Positions 1 to 6,607 of a DNA stretch of 15,678 nt are shown piece after piece; position 1 is the first letter of the stretch; each line of letters opens with the position of its first letter. Source of the stretch: Clostridia bacterium (GTDB lineage: Bacteria > Bacillota > Clostridia > CAKSNL01 > HGM11501). The notes beneath the pieces were generated by a model. It was given only the letters and a program-made list of their open reading frames with translations, did no database searches and had not been told where the DNA came from. The stretch is taken from NCBI GenBank assembly GCA_017390225.1, contig JAFPCL010000046.1, positions 1 to 15,678 on the forward strand, read 5' to 3'. Made by a program: the position numbers and the translations under genes.

Positions 1-126
1 GGCGAATTCTTCTTCCGAGACCGGTACCTTTACATCTATTTCGCGCACGCCTGCCAGAATGACAAGCTCCCTGCCGTTCCCGTCATACGATTTCCATATC
101 TCATTTGCTCCAAAAAAGGCTGCCAT
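1..126 (-). CDS. Unidentified gene, 5' end only
   Basis: Read on the minus strand, an ATG at 126 opens a frame that runs off the window after 42 codons. It begins MAAFFGANEIWKSYDG and ends in the acidic stretch VPVSEEEFA. A strong Shine-Dalgarno sequence, GGAGGAGG (minus strand, 136-143), lies 9 nt upstream of the ATG, which is the main reason to believe the start. The residue mix (many E, V and I, a KSYDGNGREL turn) looks like a real soluble protein. I do not recognise the family and assign no function. There is no room for a promoter of its own: just beyond the ribosome binding site the DNA becomes thiH coding sequence. That suggests the gene was internal to another operon before the junction formed. 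The plus-strand frame over the same bases is open but reads as nonsense and is treated as its shadow. Confidence 0.55.
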   Translation of the reverse strand, partial: MAAFFGANEIWKSYDGNGRELVILAGVREIDVKVPVSEEEFA

Positions 127-144
127 GCAGAAAAACCTCCTCCG

Positions 145-798
145 CTGTTTACTACCGATGAATATCAATATCTTCACGAATGCGGTGCGGACTATGTAAC
201 GGTATTTCAGGAAACCTATGATACGGAAACCTATGAACAGCTTCATTTGCTTGGGGCGAAGCGGGTGTGGCCTTATCGATTTGATGCACAGGAGCGGGCA
301 CTGATGGGCGGCATGCGAGGGGTTGCGTTTTCCGCACTTTTGGGCCTTTCGGATTTCAGAAAGGATGCTTTGGCAAGCGCACTGCATGTGTACTATCTGC
401 AAAGAAAATATCCGCATGCGGAAATGTCGCTGTCCTGTCCCAGACTTCGGCCGATTATCAATAACGATAAAATCAGTCCCATGGATGTTCATGAAAAACA
501 GCTCTGCCAGATTATCTGCGCTTATCGTATCTTCTTGCCTTTTGTCGGGATTACCGTGTCCTCCCGCGAGAGTGCGGCATTTAGAAACGGTATTGTGAAA
601 ATTGCCGCAACAAAGGTTTCGGCAGGGGTATCGACGGGAATCGGAGACCATGAAAGTAAATACAGCGGAAAAGAGGCAGATGAAGCGCAAGGCGATGAGC
701 AGTTTGAAATCGACGACAACAGAAGCCTTGATACGATGTATAAAGACATTGCAAAGGAAGGACTGCAGCCGGTTCTGAATGACTATCTTTATGTATAG
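145..798 (+). CDS. thiH: ThiH (2-iminoacetate/dehydroglycine synthase), 5'-truncated remnant
   Basis: ThiH is a radical-SAM enzyme that cleaves tyrosine to dehydroglycine and p-cresol for thiazole formation with ThiG. The visible part matches the C-terminal half of the family: EYQYLHECGADYVTVFQETY, the RALMGGMRGV and ALLGLSDFR segments, SCPRLRP, the STRES-like VSSRES, VSAGVSTG, EQFEIDD and the terminal GLQPVLNDY. About 216 residues remain of the usual 370 or so. The N-terminal half, including the CX3CX2C cluster loop that binds SAM, is absent. Homology fades at about 145-150, exactly where a divergent gene start appears on the other strand. The frame stays open to position 1, but that part does not resemble ThiH. 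No ribosome binding site precedes any in-frame start, so this fragment should be non-functional as it stands. It stops 12 bp before thiE, as expected for a thiH-thiE operon. Recognition of the fragment is secure; whether it is a genuine pseudogene or half of a chimeric assembly is not. Confidence 0.85.
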   Translation: MFTTDEYQYLHECGADYVTVFQETYDTETYEQLHLLGAKRVWPYRFDAQERALMGGMRGVAFSALLGLSDFRKDALASALHVYYLQRKYPHAEMSLSCPRLRPIINNDKISPMDVHEKQLCQIICAYRIFLPFVGITVSSRESAAFRNGIVKIAATKVSAGVSTGIGDHESKYSGKEADEAQGDEQFEIDDNRSLDTMYKDIAKEGLQPVLNDYLYV

Positions 799-810
799 GA
801 GAAAAAGAAA

Positions 811-1455
811 ATGCGAAATTTTGATACAACGCTGTATTTTATAACGGACAGCACCGGATTTAGCGAAGAAGAATTTTTAAGAAGAACCGAAGAAGCACTC
901 AAAGGAGGGGCTTGCTTGCTTCAGCTTCGAGAGAAGGATAAAACCACAAGAGAATATATTTCCCTCGCCCAAAAGGTACATGTACTGACAAAGAAATATC
1001 ATGTGCCGCTGATCATTGATGACAGAGTGGATGTTGCGCTTGCGATGGGGGCAGAGGGTGTTCATCTGGGACAAAGCGATATGCCGATTGCTACTGCAAG
1101 AAAAATTCTTGGGAATGATTTTATCATCGGCGCAACAACGAAGACGGTTCCGCAAGCACTGGAAGCCGTAGAGCAGGGCGCAGACTATCTTGGCGTTGGG
1201 GCGATTTATCCGACGACAACAAAAGTCAAGACGATTCTAACTTCCATCGAAACACTGGATGCAATATGCAAAGCTGTGCCAATCCCTGTAAATGCCATTG
1301 GCGGACTCAATAAAAACAATGTGCAGATATTGGAAGGCATTGATATTGCAGGGTTTTGTGTCGTTTCCGCCATTATGAAGGCAGATGATCCTAAAAGAGA
1401 AACGGAAATTCTACTTGAAACAGCAAAGAATTTAAAAAAGCTTCGGAGGATTTAA
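811..1455 (+). CDS. thiE: Thiamine-phosphate synthase ThiE
   Basis: ThiE couples hydroxymethylpyrimidine pyrophosphate (from ThiC/ThiD) with the thiazole phosphate to give thiamine monophosphate in the cytosol. At 214 aa it is the normal family length for a single TIM barrel. Hallmarks are visible in order: QLREK (residues 38-42), the IIDDRVDVA strand with D71-R72, GVHLGQSDM, GATTKT, ADYLGVGAIYPTTTK (K138) where pyrophosphate and substrate bind, NAIGGL, and VVSAIM near the C-terminus. The start is ATG 811, preceded by AGGAG in the 12-bp gap after thiH, so the genes are co-transcribed. Downstream, a 98-bp gap separates it from thiD; that gap contains a short hairpin and an in-frame open stretch (reported separately). 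Identification is confident; no missing catalytic residue was seen. Confidence 0.96.
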   Translation: MRNFDTTLYFITDSTGFSEEEFLRRTEEALKGGACLLQLREKDKTTREYISLAQKVHVLTKKYHVPLIIDDRVDVALAMGAEGVHLGQSDMPIATARKILGNDFIIGATTKTVPQALEAVEQGADYLGVGAIYPTTTKVKTILTSIETLDAICKAVPIPVNAIGGLNKNNVQILEGIDIAGFCVVSAIMKADDPKRETEILLETAKNLKKLRRI

Positions 1456-1502
1456 ACTAATAAAAAAACAAGCGGCAGATTGGGGGCACCACCTTATGTC
1501 GC

Positions 1503-1520
1503 TATAGCCGAAGGGCTATA
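1503..1520 (+). other. Small intergenic hairpin between thiE and thiD
   Basis: TATAGCC (1503-1509) and GGCTATA (1514-1520) are perfect 7-bp inverted arms around a GAAG loop. No T-run follows, so it is not an intrinsic terminator. It could be an RNA-processing or stability element between thiE and thiD. Only the structure is seen; any role is a guess. Confidence 0.35.
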
Positions 1521-1553
1521 TAACACAATGCTGAAAAATGAACGGAGAATGAA

Positions 1554-2390
1554 ATGATGAAAATGAAAACAGCATTGACCATTGCAGGAAGTGACTGCAG
1601 TGGAGGCGCCGGTATCCAGGCAGATATTAAAACAATGACGATGCATGGGGTTTATGCCATGAGTGTGATAACGGCACTCACGGCACAAAACACAACCGGC
1701 GTGCGAGCGATTCAGGAATCGACACCTGAATTTTTGCAACAGCAATTAGATGCGGTATTTGAGGATATCTATCCCAATGCCGTAAAAATCGGCATGGTCG
1801 CATCAAGTGAACTCATTCGCGTAATAGCCGACAGACTCAAATACCATAAGGCAAAAAACATTGTTGTTGATCCTGTGATGGTTGCAACAAGCGGTTCTGC
1901 GCTTATGAAAACAGATGCGGTTGCGGCACTTGTCCAAAAACTACTTCCGATGGCAACCCTTGTTACACCGAACATACCGGAGGCGGAGGTTTTGTCAGCA
2001 CTTGCAGTCAAAAGCAAAGAGGACATGCTCTGTGCTGCCAAAATCATCGGTGACACATATAACTGTTCGGTTCTTTTAAAGGGTGGACATAACATCCATG
2101 ATGCCAATGACCTTTTATATGAAAACGGAGAATATCATTGGTTTGAGGGCAAACGAATCGACAATCCCAACACACATGGGACAGGGTGTACATTATCCAG
2201 TGCCATAGCATCAAACCTTGCCAAAGGCTTTACGCTTGCCGAATCCGTACAAAGAGCAAAGGAATATGTTTCGGGGGCTCTTTTAGCACAGCTTGATTTG
2301 GGTCAAGGTTCAGGCCCCATGATGCACAACTTTGACCTTGCATCGCATTTTGTCGAAAAAATATCTGATGGAAAGGAACGGATCGAATGA
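1554..2390 (+). CDS. thiD: Hydroxymethylpyrimidine/phosphomethylpyrimidine kinase ThiD
   Basis: ThiD is a ribokinase-fold enzyme that phosphorylates HMP to HMP-P and then HMP-PP, the pyrimidine substrate of ThiE. The protein has 278 aa, a normal length. Visible motifs are the N-terminal AGSDCSGGAGIQADIKT (from about residue 11), VVDPVMVATSG, the NIPEAE (NxxE) strand that helps position Mg-ATP, and the anion-hole motif HGTGCTLSSA (H208 to C212 and beyond) with the catalytic cysteine C212 typical of bacterial ThiD. GGAG at 1544-1547 lies 6 nt before ATG 1554; a second ATG follows immediately at 1557. The 3' end overlaps thiC by 4 bp (ATGA, 2387-2390), indicating translational coupling of the two pyrimidine-branch genes. 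No fusion to ThiE or ThiN is present. Confidence 0.96.
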   Translation: MMKMKTALTIAGSDCSGGAGIQADIKTMTMHGVYAMSVITALTAQNTTGVRAIQESTPEFLQQQLDAVFEDIYPNAVKIGMVASSELIRVIADRLKYHKAKNIVVDPVMVATSGSALMKTDAVAALVQKLLPMATLVTPNIPEAEVLSALAVKSKEDMLCAAKIIGDTYNCSVLLKGGHNIHDANDLLYENGEYHWFEGKRIDNPNTHGTGCTLSSAIASNLAKGFTLAESVQRAKEYVSGALLAQLDLGQGSGPMMHNFDLASHFVEKISDGKERIE

Positions 2391-3691
2391 GAAATTATAC
2401 AACACAAATGGATGCCGCAAAGAGGGGCATCATAACACCTGAGATGAAGGCAGTTGCAGAAAAGGAATACAGAACACCGGAGGAAATCAGAGCGCTTGTT
2501 GCCAAAGGGCAGGTGGCAATCTGTGCCAACAAATTACATACTTGCATAGAACCCCATGGCGTGGGGTCTATGCTTCGCACCAAAATCAATGTCAACCTGG
2601 GTGTATCCAAAGACTGCAAAGATTATAACATCGAAATGGAAAAGGTTATGACGGCGGTAAATATGGGCGCGGAGGCTATCATGGATTTGTCTTCGCACGG
2701 AAACACGCGTTCATTCAGACGAAAGCTCACACAAGAATGTCCTGCCATGATAGGAACAGTTCCCGTATATGACAGCGTCATTCACTATCAAAGAGATTTA
2801 GATACACTGACGGCAAAGGATTTCATAGATGTCGTAAGGCTTCATGCACAGGATGGTGTTGACTTTGTAACCCTTCATTGCGGCATCACAAGAAAGACGA
2901 TAAATCAGATTAAAAATCACAAAAGAAAGATGAATATAGTTTCCCGTGGCGGCTCTTTGGTTTTTGCGTGGATGAGCATGACAGGGGAAGAAAATCCGTT
3001 CTTGGAATACTACGATGAGATACTTGATATTTGCCGTGAATATGATGTGACCATTTCCCTGGGAGATGCTTGCCGCCCCGGATGCTTGGCCGATAGCGGC
3101 GATGTGTGTCAGATTGAAGAACTCGTAAGACTCGGCGAGCTGACAAAACGTGCGTGGGCAAAGGACGTTCAGGTTATGGTAGAAGGCCCGGGTCATATGC
3201 CGCTTGACCAGATTGAAGCCAATATGAAGATTCAGCAGACAATTTGTATGGGCGCACCCTTTTATGTGTTAGGCCCAATTGTTACGGACATTGCCCCCGG
3301 CTACGACCATATAACAAGCGCAATCGGTGGCGCTATAGCCGCTGCGGCAGGCGCGGCATTTCTTTGTTATGTAACGCCGGCAGAGCATTTGGCTCTTCCT
3401 AATGTAGAAGATGTGAAACAAGGCATTATCGCATCCAAAATTGCGGCACATGCCGCCGATATTGCAAAAAAGATTCCGCATGCAAGAGATGTGGATGATC
3501 AAATGGCAGATGCAAGAAGAAGCTTTGATTGGGAAAAACAGTGGGAATGCTCTATAGATCCCGAAACGGCAAAGAAAATTCGCGATGACAGAAAACCCGA
3601 AATAGAGGAAAGCTGTTCTATGTGCGGTAAATTTTGTGCGGTTAGAAGCATGAACAAGGCATTAAATGGTGAGCATATAGATATATTATAA
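2387..3691 (+). CDS. thiC: Phosphomethylpyrimidine synthase ThiC, short form
   Basis: ThiC converts aminoimidazole ribotide (from purine synthesis) to HMP phosphate in a SAM-dependent radical rearrangement. Family signatures: HAQDGVDFVTLHCGIT, SRGGS, the metal-binding EGPGHMPLDQ (about residues 265-274), GPIVTDIAPGYDHITSAIGG, and a C-terminal cluster motif with C410, C413 and C417 (CSMCGKFC). That is CX2CX3C; the E. coli and B. subtilis forms, as I recall them, have one more residue before the last cysteine, and the shorter spacing is what I expect in clostridial and archaeal ThiC. At 434 aa it lacks the large N-terminal domain of the roughly 600-residue proteobacterial enzyme. The start ATG overlaps the thiD stop, so translation is probably coupled. 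A terminator follows directly, making thiC the last gene of the operon. Any TPP riboswitch would lie upstream of the operon, outside the window. Confidence 0.97.
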   Translation: MRNYTTQMDAAKRGIITPEMKAVAEKEYRTPEEIRALVAKGQVAICANKLHTCIEPHGVGSMLRTKINVNLGVSKDCKDYNIEMEKVMTAVNMGAEAIMDLSSHGNTRSFRRKLTQECPAMIGTVPVYDSVIHYQRDLDTLTAKDFIDVVRLHAQDGVDFVTLHCGITRKTINQIKNHKRKMNIVSRGGSLVFAWMSMTGEENPFLEYYDEILDICREYDVTISLGDACRPGCLADSGDVCQIEELVRLGELTKRAWAKDVQVMVEGPGHMPLDQIEANMKIQQTICMGAPFYVLGPIVTDIAPGYDHITSAIGGAIAAAAGAAFLCYVTPAEHLALPNVEDVKQGIIASKIAAHAADIAKKIPHARDVDDQMADARRSFDWEKQWECSIDPETAKKIRDDRKPEIEESCSMCGKFCAVRSMNKALNGEHIDIL

Positions 3692-3695
3692 AATG

Positions 3696-3739
3696 AACCG
3701 GGGGATGTAGAAATGATTCCATACATCCGCCGGTTTTTT
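3696..3739 (+). terminator. Intrinsic terminator after thiC
   Basis: AACCGGGGGATGTA (3696-3709) pairs with TACATCCGCCGGTT (3722-3735) with a single mismatch, around a 12-nt loop, and runs into TTTTTT. It begins 4 bp after the thiC stop and ends the thiamine operon. Confidence 0.88.
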
Positions 3740-3786
3740 GAATCAAAATGTTATCCACGGCGAAAGCAGGAGGATGCTTATCTCTA

Positions 3787-3805
3787 ACTCTACGTTCCGT
3801 AGAGT
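3787..3805. promoter_or_regulatory. MerR-like dyad operator, orphan
   Basis: ACTCTACG (3787-3794) and CGTAGAGT (3798-3805) form perfect 8-bp arms around TTC. The shape and sequence resemble dyads in promoters controlled by MerR-family activators, which have a long 19-20 bp spacer. No good -35/-10 pair flanks it on either strand and no merR gene is in the window, so it may be a relic or belong to a weak promoter. The resemblance is from memory. Confidence 0.4.
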
Positions 3806-3854
3806 CTGTGCACATAAACCCCAAAAACAGAAAGGAAATTCTATGAACGGTAGG

Positions 3855-3883
3855 TTTACCTTGCATAAAAAATATGTTAGAAT
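3855..3883 (+). promoter_or_regulatory. Sigma-A-type promoter for the sugar module
   Basis: TTTACC (3855-3860) and TAGAAT (3878-3883) are separated by exactly 17 bp and lie 20 bp upstream of the ATG at 3904. The -35 overlaps a small dyad, GGTA-N4-TACC (3849-3860), a possible operator for the HTH protein encoded next. The spacing is ideal but both hexamers deviate from consensus, as suits a regulated promoter. Confidence 0.6.
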
Positions 3884-3903
3884 GAAATAAAGAGGTGAAA
3901 CGC

Positions 3904-5115
3904 ATGGATCCGAAAAGTATTGGAAATATCATCACGCAATTGCGCAAGAAAAGCGGGATGACACAGCAGAGTCTGGCGGAAAAGCTCAATGTCAGTGATA
4001 AAACCGTCAGCAAGTGGGAAAACGGACAAGGGTATCCGGATATTACCGTGTTTCCGAAGCTTGCCAATTTATTTGGCGTGACGGTGGATTATTTTATGTT
4101 TGGCGAGAAAAAGGGGATAGCCATTGCCGGCAATATTGTGGCGGATGTGGTGAAAAATATTGAAACCTATCCAAAGCTCGGGATGCTTGCTACGATTTCG
4201 GACATTTCTTATGCTGTTGGTGGCTGTGTTCCCAATACGGCAATTAATTTAAGCAAGATTGACCGCGGGATGCCGATTCAGGTTTTTGGCAAAGTCGGAA
4301 TGGATGAATACGGAAGATATATCCTGTCGCAGTTGCAACAGAACGGAATCGATGCAAATGGCATTGTCGTATCTTCCGCATCGCAAACAAGCTTTTCCGA
4401 CGTGATGAGCATGCCGACGGGGGACAGGACATTTTTCCATAAGCGCGGTGCCAATGCAGAATTTTCGCCCGAAGACATAAAAGCGGATGCGCTCAGCTGT
4501 GAGATTTTTCATATCGGCTATATTCTTTTGCTGGATAGATTTGATGCATCGGATGCGGAATACGGCACGGTTATGGCACGGTTTTTACATAGCATACAGG
4601 AAAAAGGCATCAAGACCTCCATCGATGTTGTCAGCGACAGCAATGCTGACTATGGGAAAAAGATTATTCCGGCGCTGAAATACTGCAACTATGTCATTAT
4701 GAATGAAATTGAAGGCTGTAGTGTGTGGAACCTGGAAGCCTACACACAAGACGGCGTTCTTGATAAAAAGAGTATTCAAATTGCCATGGAAAAGATGGTG
4801 GAAGCCGGTGTTTCGGATATGGTGATTATCCACAGCAAAGAACGCTCCTTTGCATTGAACGCAAAAACCGGATGCTTTGCAGAAGTTCCGTCTTTGCGTA
4901 TTCCCAAGGAAGAAATCAAAGGAAGTGTCGGCGCGGGAGATGCTTTCTGTGCCGGCTGTTTGTACAGCTTATATCACGGTTTTTCGGAAAAAGAACTTTT
5001 GGAATTTGCTTCTGCTGCGGCTGCCTGCAATTTGTTTGCAGTCAATAGCGTAGACGGCATGAGATCCAAAGCGGAAATTTTAAGTATGTCTGAAAAATAT
5101 GGGAGGTTATCTTAA
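3904..5115 (+). CDS. XRE-family HTH / PfkB sugar kinase fusion protein
   Basis: This 403-aa protein joins a Cro/C1-type DNA-binding domain (residues about 6-60: QLRKKSGMTQQSLAEKLNVS, then KTVSKWENGQGYPD) to a full PfkB carbohydrate kinase domain (about 69-395). The kinase shows the N-terminal signature GGCVPNTA (106-113), KVGMDEYGRYI, and GSVGAGDAF (340-348) with catalytic base D346; the usual DTxGAGD has become GSVGAGD. I chose ATG 3904 over the in-frame GTG at 3895 because AGAGGTG (3891-3897) serves as the ribosome binding site. The stop codon directly abuts the ATG of the isomerase gene. The likely role is phosphorylation of a ketose at C1 or C6, with the kinase domain sensing the sugar and the HTH controlling this operon; that is inference from the fusion and its neighbours. 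Exact substrate is unknown (fructose, xylulose or tagatose-type sugars are candidates). Confidence 0.9.
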   Translation: MDPKSIGNIITQLRKKSGMTQQSLAEKLNVSDKTVSKWENGQGYPDITVFPKLANLFGVTVDYFMFGEKKGIAIAGNIVADVVKNIETYPKLGMLATISDISYAVGGCVPNTAINLSKIDRGMPIQVFGKVGMDEYGRYILSQLQQNGIDANGIVVSSASQTSFSDVMSMPTGDRTFFHKRGANAEFSPEDIKADALSCEIFHIGYILLLDRFDASDAEYGTVMARFLHSIQEKGIKTSIDVVSDSNADYGKKIIPALKYCNYVIMNEIEGCSVWNLEAYTQDGVLDKKSIQIAMEKMVEAGVSDMVIIHSKERSFALNAKTGCFAEVPSLRIPKEEIKGSVGAGDAFCAGCLYSLYHGFSEKELLEFASAAAACNLFAVNSVDGMRSKAEILSMSEKYGRLS

Positions 5116-5652
5116 ATGACGAGAGCAGAATTTGATCGACAAGTAAAAGAAGCCCTTGCCTTTTATGAAAAAGCGGGGATTGTTTTAAACGACCAAGAAA
5201 AAAAGAATATTGAGGTTGCCGACTTTGGCTTGGGGATGGTGGAGAAGGTGGGTCTTCAAATCCTGACCTACATCAACACCGAGCGTGTTTGCGCCAAGGA
5301 AATGGTTTTGACCCCCGGGCAGACCTGTCCCGAGCACAGACATGTACCCACCAATGGCATGGAGGGAAAGGAAGAAACCTTCCGTTGCCGCTACGGCAAA
5401 GTATATCTTTATGTGGAGGGTGAAGGAAAAAAAGAAGACATTCAGGGGAAAATTCCCCCAACGGATGTCACGATTTTCCGTGAGGTTATTCTAAATCCCG
5501 GGGATCAGTACACGATTATGCCCGGCACACTGCACTGGTTTCAATCGGGAGAAGAGGGCGCTGTGGTTTCCGAGTTCTCCACCAAGAGTACGGACGAAAC
5601 AGATCAATTTACAGATTCGGGAATTATAAGACAACCTAAAATTGAAGATTAA
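5116..5652 (+). CDS. D-lyxose isomerase (cupin ketol-isomerase)
   Basis: A 178-aa cupin of the D-lyxose ketol-isomerase family, which interconverts D-lyxose and D-xylulose and, in characterised members, D-mannose and D-fructose. The metal-binding set is visible: H74 and H76 in EHRH, the EE pair 86-87 (one glutamate is the ligand), and H140 in MPGTLHWFQ. Flanking family stretches include LTPGQTCPEHRH, EETFRCRYGKVYLYVEG and NPGDQYTIMPGTLHW. The start codon follows the kinase stop with no gap; GGGAGG at 5101-5106 inside the kinase end supplies the ribosome binding site, so the two are translationally coupled. Placed between a ketose kinase and an aldolase, it probably makes the ketose that the kinase phosphorylates. 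The family is confident; the physiological sugar is not determined. It is a single intact domain of usual size. Confidence 0.9.
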   Translation: MTRAEFDRQVKEALAFYEKAGIVLNDQEKKNIEVADFGLGMVEKVGLQILTYINTERVCAKEMVLTPGQTCPEHRHVPTNGMEGKEETFRCRYGKVYLYVEGEGKKEDIQGKIPPTDVTIFREVILNPGDQYTIMPGTLHWFQSGEEGAVVSEFSTKSTDETDQFTDSGIIRQPKIED

Positions 5653-5670
5653 GCATAGGAGGATAAAAAC

Positions 5671-6516
5671 ATGTTAGTGAATTTAAACGATATTTTAAAG
5701 GATGCACAAAAAAATCAATATGCCGTCGGTCTTTTCAACACAACGGATTCGGATGCTTTAGCGGCGGCCATTGCGGCGGCGGAGGAAACAAAATCTCCCA
5801 TCATTATCGGCACGGCAGAGGTGCTTCTGCCCTTCGGTGAATTGCAACTGATGGGGCCTGCCATGATCCATATGGCAAAAAATGCTTCCGTTCCCGTAGC
5901 GGTTCATTATGACCACGGCTTGACCTTTGACAAATGCATGGAAGCGCTCAAGCTCGGCTTTACCTCCATTATGTACGACTGCTCTACCGCATCTTATGAG
6001 GAGAATATTGAAAGAGTCAGAGAAATGGCAGAGATTGCCCATTCCTATGGGGCAACCATCGAAGGCGAGCTGGGACACGTCGGTGACAACATCGGCTCTT
6101 TGGAGGGCGATTCTCATATGGAAGACCCTTCCGCATTCTATACAGATCCCGAAAAAGCCAAAGAATTTGTGGAAAAGACAAATATCGATGCTTTGGCAAT
6201 TGCTATCGGCACGGCGCACGGAACGTATACCTGCAAGCCGAAGCTGGATATTCAAAGATTAAGCGATATCAGGCACACGATTGATACGCCGCTCGTTCTG
6301 CACGGCGGCTCGGGACTGTCTGAAGAAGACTTTAAAAATTGCATCCAAAACGGCATTGCCAAAATCAATATCTGCACTGACCTTTATATTGCGGCGAAAA
6401 AAGCCATGGACGAAGCCGAAGGTGACTATCACGCCATCCGCCCTGAAAAAGTTAAGGCAATCAAGCAAGCAGTGATTGAAAAAATCATGCTCTTTGGTTC
6501 TAACGGAAGATATTAA
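5671..6516 (+). CDS. Class II ketose-bisphosphate aldolase (FbaA/GatY/IolJ type)
   Basis: This 281-aa protein is a zinc-dependent class II aldolase, the usual length for the tagatose/fructose-bisphosphate aldolase branch. Motifs: GLFNTTD near the N-terminus, VAVHYDHG (D81, H82: catalytic aspartate and zinc ligand), EGELGHVG with its glutamate, IAIGTAHGTY (H183), LHGGSG (H211) and INICTDLY. It cleaves a phosphorylated ketose to dihydroxyacetone phosphate plus an aldehyde. AGGAGG precedes the ATG in an 18-bp gap after the isomerase gene, completing a three-gene operon. No transporter accompanies it. Whether it acts on a ketohexose 1,6-bisphosphate or on a ketose 1-phosphate made directly by the upstream kinase cannot be told from sequence; annotation as fructose-1,6-bisphosphate aldolase would be a default, not a proof. 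No clear terminator follows it. Confidence 0.93.
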   Translation: MLVNLNDILKDAQKNQYAVGLFNTTDSDALAAAIAAAEETKSPIIIGTAEVLLPFGELQLMGPAMIHMAKNASVPVAVHYDHGLTFDKCMEALKLGFTSIMYDCSTASYEENIERVREMAEIAHSYGATIEGELGHVGDNIGSLEGDSHMEDPSAFYTDPEKAKEFVEKTNIDALAIAIGTAHGTYTCKPKLDIQRLSDIRHTIDTPLVLHGGSGLSEEDFKNCIQNGIAKINICTDLYIAAKKAMDEAEGDYHAIRPEKVKAIKQAVIEKIMLFGSNGRY

Positions 6517-6545
6517 TTGAAAAAAGCCACTTGTATCCGGGTCAC

Positions 6546-6574
6546 TTGACAAAAAAGGCACTTACTGCTATAAT
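6546..6574 (+). promoter_or_regulatory. Perfect consensus sigma-A promoter
   Basis: TTGACA (6546-6551), a 17-bp spacer and TATAAT (6569-6574) match the housekeeping consensus at all twelve positions. It stands 33 bp before the GTG start of the membrane protein gene and separates that unit from the sugar operon. No dyad overlaps it, so expression is probably strong and constitutive. Confidence 0.88.
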
Positions 6575-6607
6575 TTTTATATTCAGATGGCAAAGGAATG
6601 ATTTGCT

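Noticed and set aside
247..798. An intact 183-aa thiH gene starting at TTG 247
   Set aside because: The codon lies in the middle of conserved ThiH sequence with no ribosome binding site; homology clearly continues upstream to about 150.
2439..2446. CTGAGA, the core of TPP riboswitches, near the start of thiC
   Set aside because: It is in the thiC coding frame (Pro-Glu-Met) and the partner motifs and stems of a TPP aptamer are missing; a riboswitch would be expected ahead of the operon, outside the window.
3774..3890. A 38-codon frame upstream of the HTH-kinase gene, beginning right after AGGAGG
   Set aside because: The ribosome binding site abuts the ATG with no spacing, the frame overlaps the promoter and the dyad, and the product shows no recognisable feature.
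3895..3903. GTG at 3895 as start of the HTH-kinase gene
   Set aside because: These bases are part of the AGAGGTG ribosome binding site for ATG 3904, and nothing suitable lies upstream of the GTG.
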